This document shows, piece by piece, positions 63,110 through 64,000 of a stretch of 64,000 bases of DNA. Under the pieces are notes generated by a model. That model did not search any database. It saw nothing but the letters and a program-made list of their open reading frames with translations, and had not been told where the DNA came from. This DNA is from Halobacillus litoralis (GTDB lineage Bacteria > Bacillota > Bacilli > Bacillales > Halobacillaceae). The stretch's first letter is position 1, and the number at the start of each line of letters is the position of its first letter. The stretch covers positions 806,001 through 870,000 of the forward strand of contig NZ_JAIVKN010000002.1 in NCBI RefSeq assembly GCF_020524025.1. The letters are read 5' to 3'. Both the position numbers and the translations under genes were made by a program.

Positions 63110-64000
63110 TTATTTACTGAAAAATCCTCTGAGTGCAAAAGCAATATTCGCGGGTCTCTCTGCAAGACGCCTCATAAAATACCCATACCAATCTTCTCCA
63201 TATGGCATATAGACGCGTACGTTATACCCTTCTTTAAGAAGGTCTTTCTGCATTTGAGTTCTCATCCCATAGAGCATTTGGAACTCAAAGCGGTCGTTTG
63301 GAATGTCATGCTCTTTTACTAACTGCTTTGTGTAATCCACAATCGCATCATCATGACTTGCAATAGCGGTATAGTTGCCATTGAGCAGGTTTTTCTTGAT
63401 CAGATGCTTCAAGTTATCATCGACCAATTTTTTCTCTGGAAAAGCAACTTTGCCTGACTCCTTATAAGCCCCTTTTACAAGACGCAGATAAGGCTGGCAG
63501 TCATTTAAATTGTCTAAATCCTCATCAGAACGATAAAGGTAGGATTGAACAACCGTACCTAAATTCGGATACTCTTTCTTTAACTCTTGATAAATTTCTA
63601 ATGTTGCTCCACATCTTGAGGAGTCTTCCATATCAATCGTAACGGTCAGGTCATGCTTTTGAGCTTCTTTTAAAATCAGCTCCATGTTTTCCATGACTAG
63701 CTCCCTGCTGATATCCAACCCCAAGGATGTTAATTTAAGAGATACTTCTGACTGTAATTGGTGGCTCGCTATCTGCTGGATGCTGCGAATGCATTCTCCC
63801 GCCCGATCCCTTGCCTCCTGCTCACAGTTTACAAACTCACCTAAGTGGTCGACAGTGACCACAAGACCTTCGTGGTTTAGCTGTTGAATTAATGGAATTG
63901 CCTGAGAGAAAGTCTCTCCTCCTACTATCTTGTCAGCCCCAAATTTAGCGCCAAAACGCTTAGCAAAGCGATCTAACAACTTGTTGTTGGAAAGGTATAA
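63110..64000 (-). CDS. Proline dehydrogenase (5' end beyond the window)
   Basis: This FAD proline dehydrogenase has a beta/alpha barrel with [38 protein letters not shown] and the C-terminal [22 protein letters not shown], which contains the proline-binding arginines. It oxidises proline to P5C at the membrane. The reading frame continues in phase to the right edge ([12 protein letters not shown]...), so the true start lies outside; a TTG at 63979 is not a credible start. First gene of the pair, 31 bases before the P5C dehydrogenase. The sodium-proline transporter gene putP is not in the window. Confidence 0.93.
   Translation of the reverse strand, partial: LYLSNNKLLDRFAKRFGAKFGADKIVGGETFSQAIPLIQQLNHEGLVVTVDHLGEFVNCEQEARDRAGECIRSIQQIASHQLQSEVSLKLTSLGLDISRELVMENMELILKEAQKHDLTVTIDMEDSSRCGATLEIYQELKKEYPNLGTVVQSYLYRSDEDLDNLNDCQPYLRLVKGAYKESGKVAFPEKKLVDDNLKHLIKKNLLNGNYTAIASHDDAIVDYTKQLVKEHDIPNDRFEFQMLYGMRTQMQKDLLKEGYNVRVYMPYGEDWYGYFMRRLAERPANIAFALRGFFSK

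Noticed and set aside
63110-63979. Complete proline dehydrogenase starting at TTG 63979
   Set aside because: The frame continues in phase to the window edge with family-like residues, and no ribosome site precedes the TTG, so the gene is cut by the edge.

Overview
The window looks like chromosomal DNA from a moderately halophilic member of the Bacillaceae, most like Halobacillus or a close relative. The evidence is moderate-to-low GC, Bacillus-type AAGGAGG ribosome sites, LtaS, FtsX, RpoN (SigL), YtxG/YtxH-type and RocA-type genes, SigB-like promoters, and a cluster suited to the Orn-D-Asp peptidoglycan known for Halobacillus. The genus call is inference. No tRNA, rRNA, CRISPR array, transposase or phage gene was seen.

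Layout. 1-2700 (minus): beta-oxidation operon (acyl-CoA dehydrogenase, thiolase, SDR running off the left edge). 2918-5012: HAD phosphatase, DUF302 protein, DUF421 membrane protein. 5081-9251 (plus): a persulfide/sulfane-sulfur operon. It encodes a CstR-type repressor, DsrE-like protein, rhodanese, TusA-rhodanese fusion, rhodanese-metallo-beta-lactamase persulfide dioxygenase, TusA and a TauE/SafE exporter. TATACC-N5/6-GGGTAT operators lie here and upstream of the separate DUF302 gene. 9389-11293: lipoteichoic acid synthase. 11613-13980: ba3-type oxidase with two tiny membrane subunits. 14164-17182: a four-gene sensory operon (degenerate kinase-like protein, NarL-type regulator, GAF protein, PAS kinase). 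17744-19961: an actin-type (type II) partition cassette with a ParR-like protein, a ParM-like ATPase and a centromere-like repeat array. 20314-21279: intracellular subtilisin. 22051-24351: M23 hydrolase with coiled coil plus FtsX, with no FtsE beside it. 24750-28727: D-aspartate bridge candidate cluster (ATP-grasp ligase, divergent MurE-like ligase, racemase, small coiled-coil protein). 28969-32868: M20 dipeptidase, a 22-residue membrane peptide and a large catalase with a SigB-like promoter. 33051-39138: glutamate synthase. 39546-43289: BrkB-family protein, sigma-54 and an FAD oxidoreductase. 43573-53707: complete glycogen operon glgB-C-D-A-P plus a GH13 enzyme. 54127-55727: general-stress operon (two DUF948 proteins and YtxH). 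55958-59839: small basic protein, NAD-binding epimerase-like protein, dicarboxylate symporter, interspersed palindrome and DUF202 protein. 59953-64000: proline catabolism (PutR-like PucR regulator, P5C dehydrogenase, and proline dehydrogenase cut by the right edge).

The most unusual items are the chromosomal actin-type partition cassette with its iterated palindromic site, the CstR regulon that pulls in an orphan DUF302 gene, the oxidase and sensory operons that share an upstream motif, and the D-Asp/MurE-like cluster. Start codons were moved inward from the longest open frame wherever a ribosome site clearly decided them. All function calls are from motif recognition by eye, with no database search.
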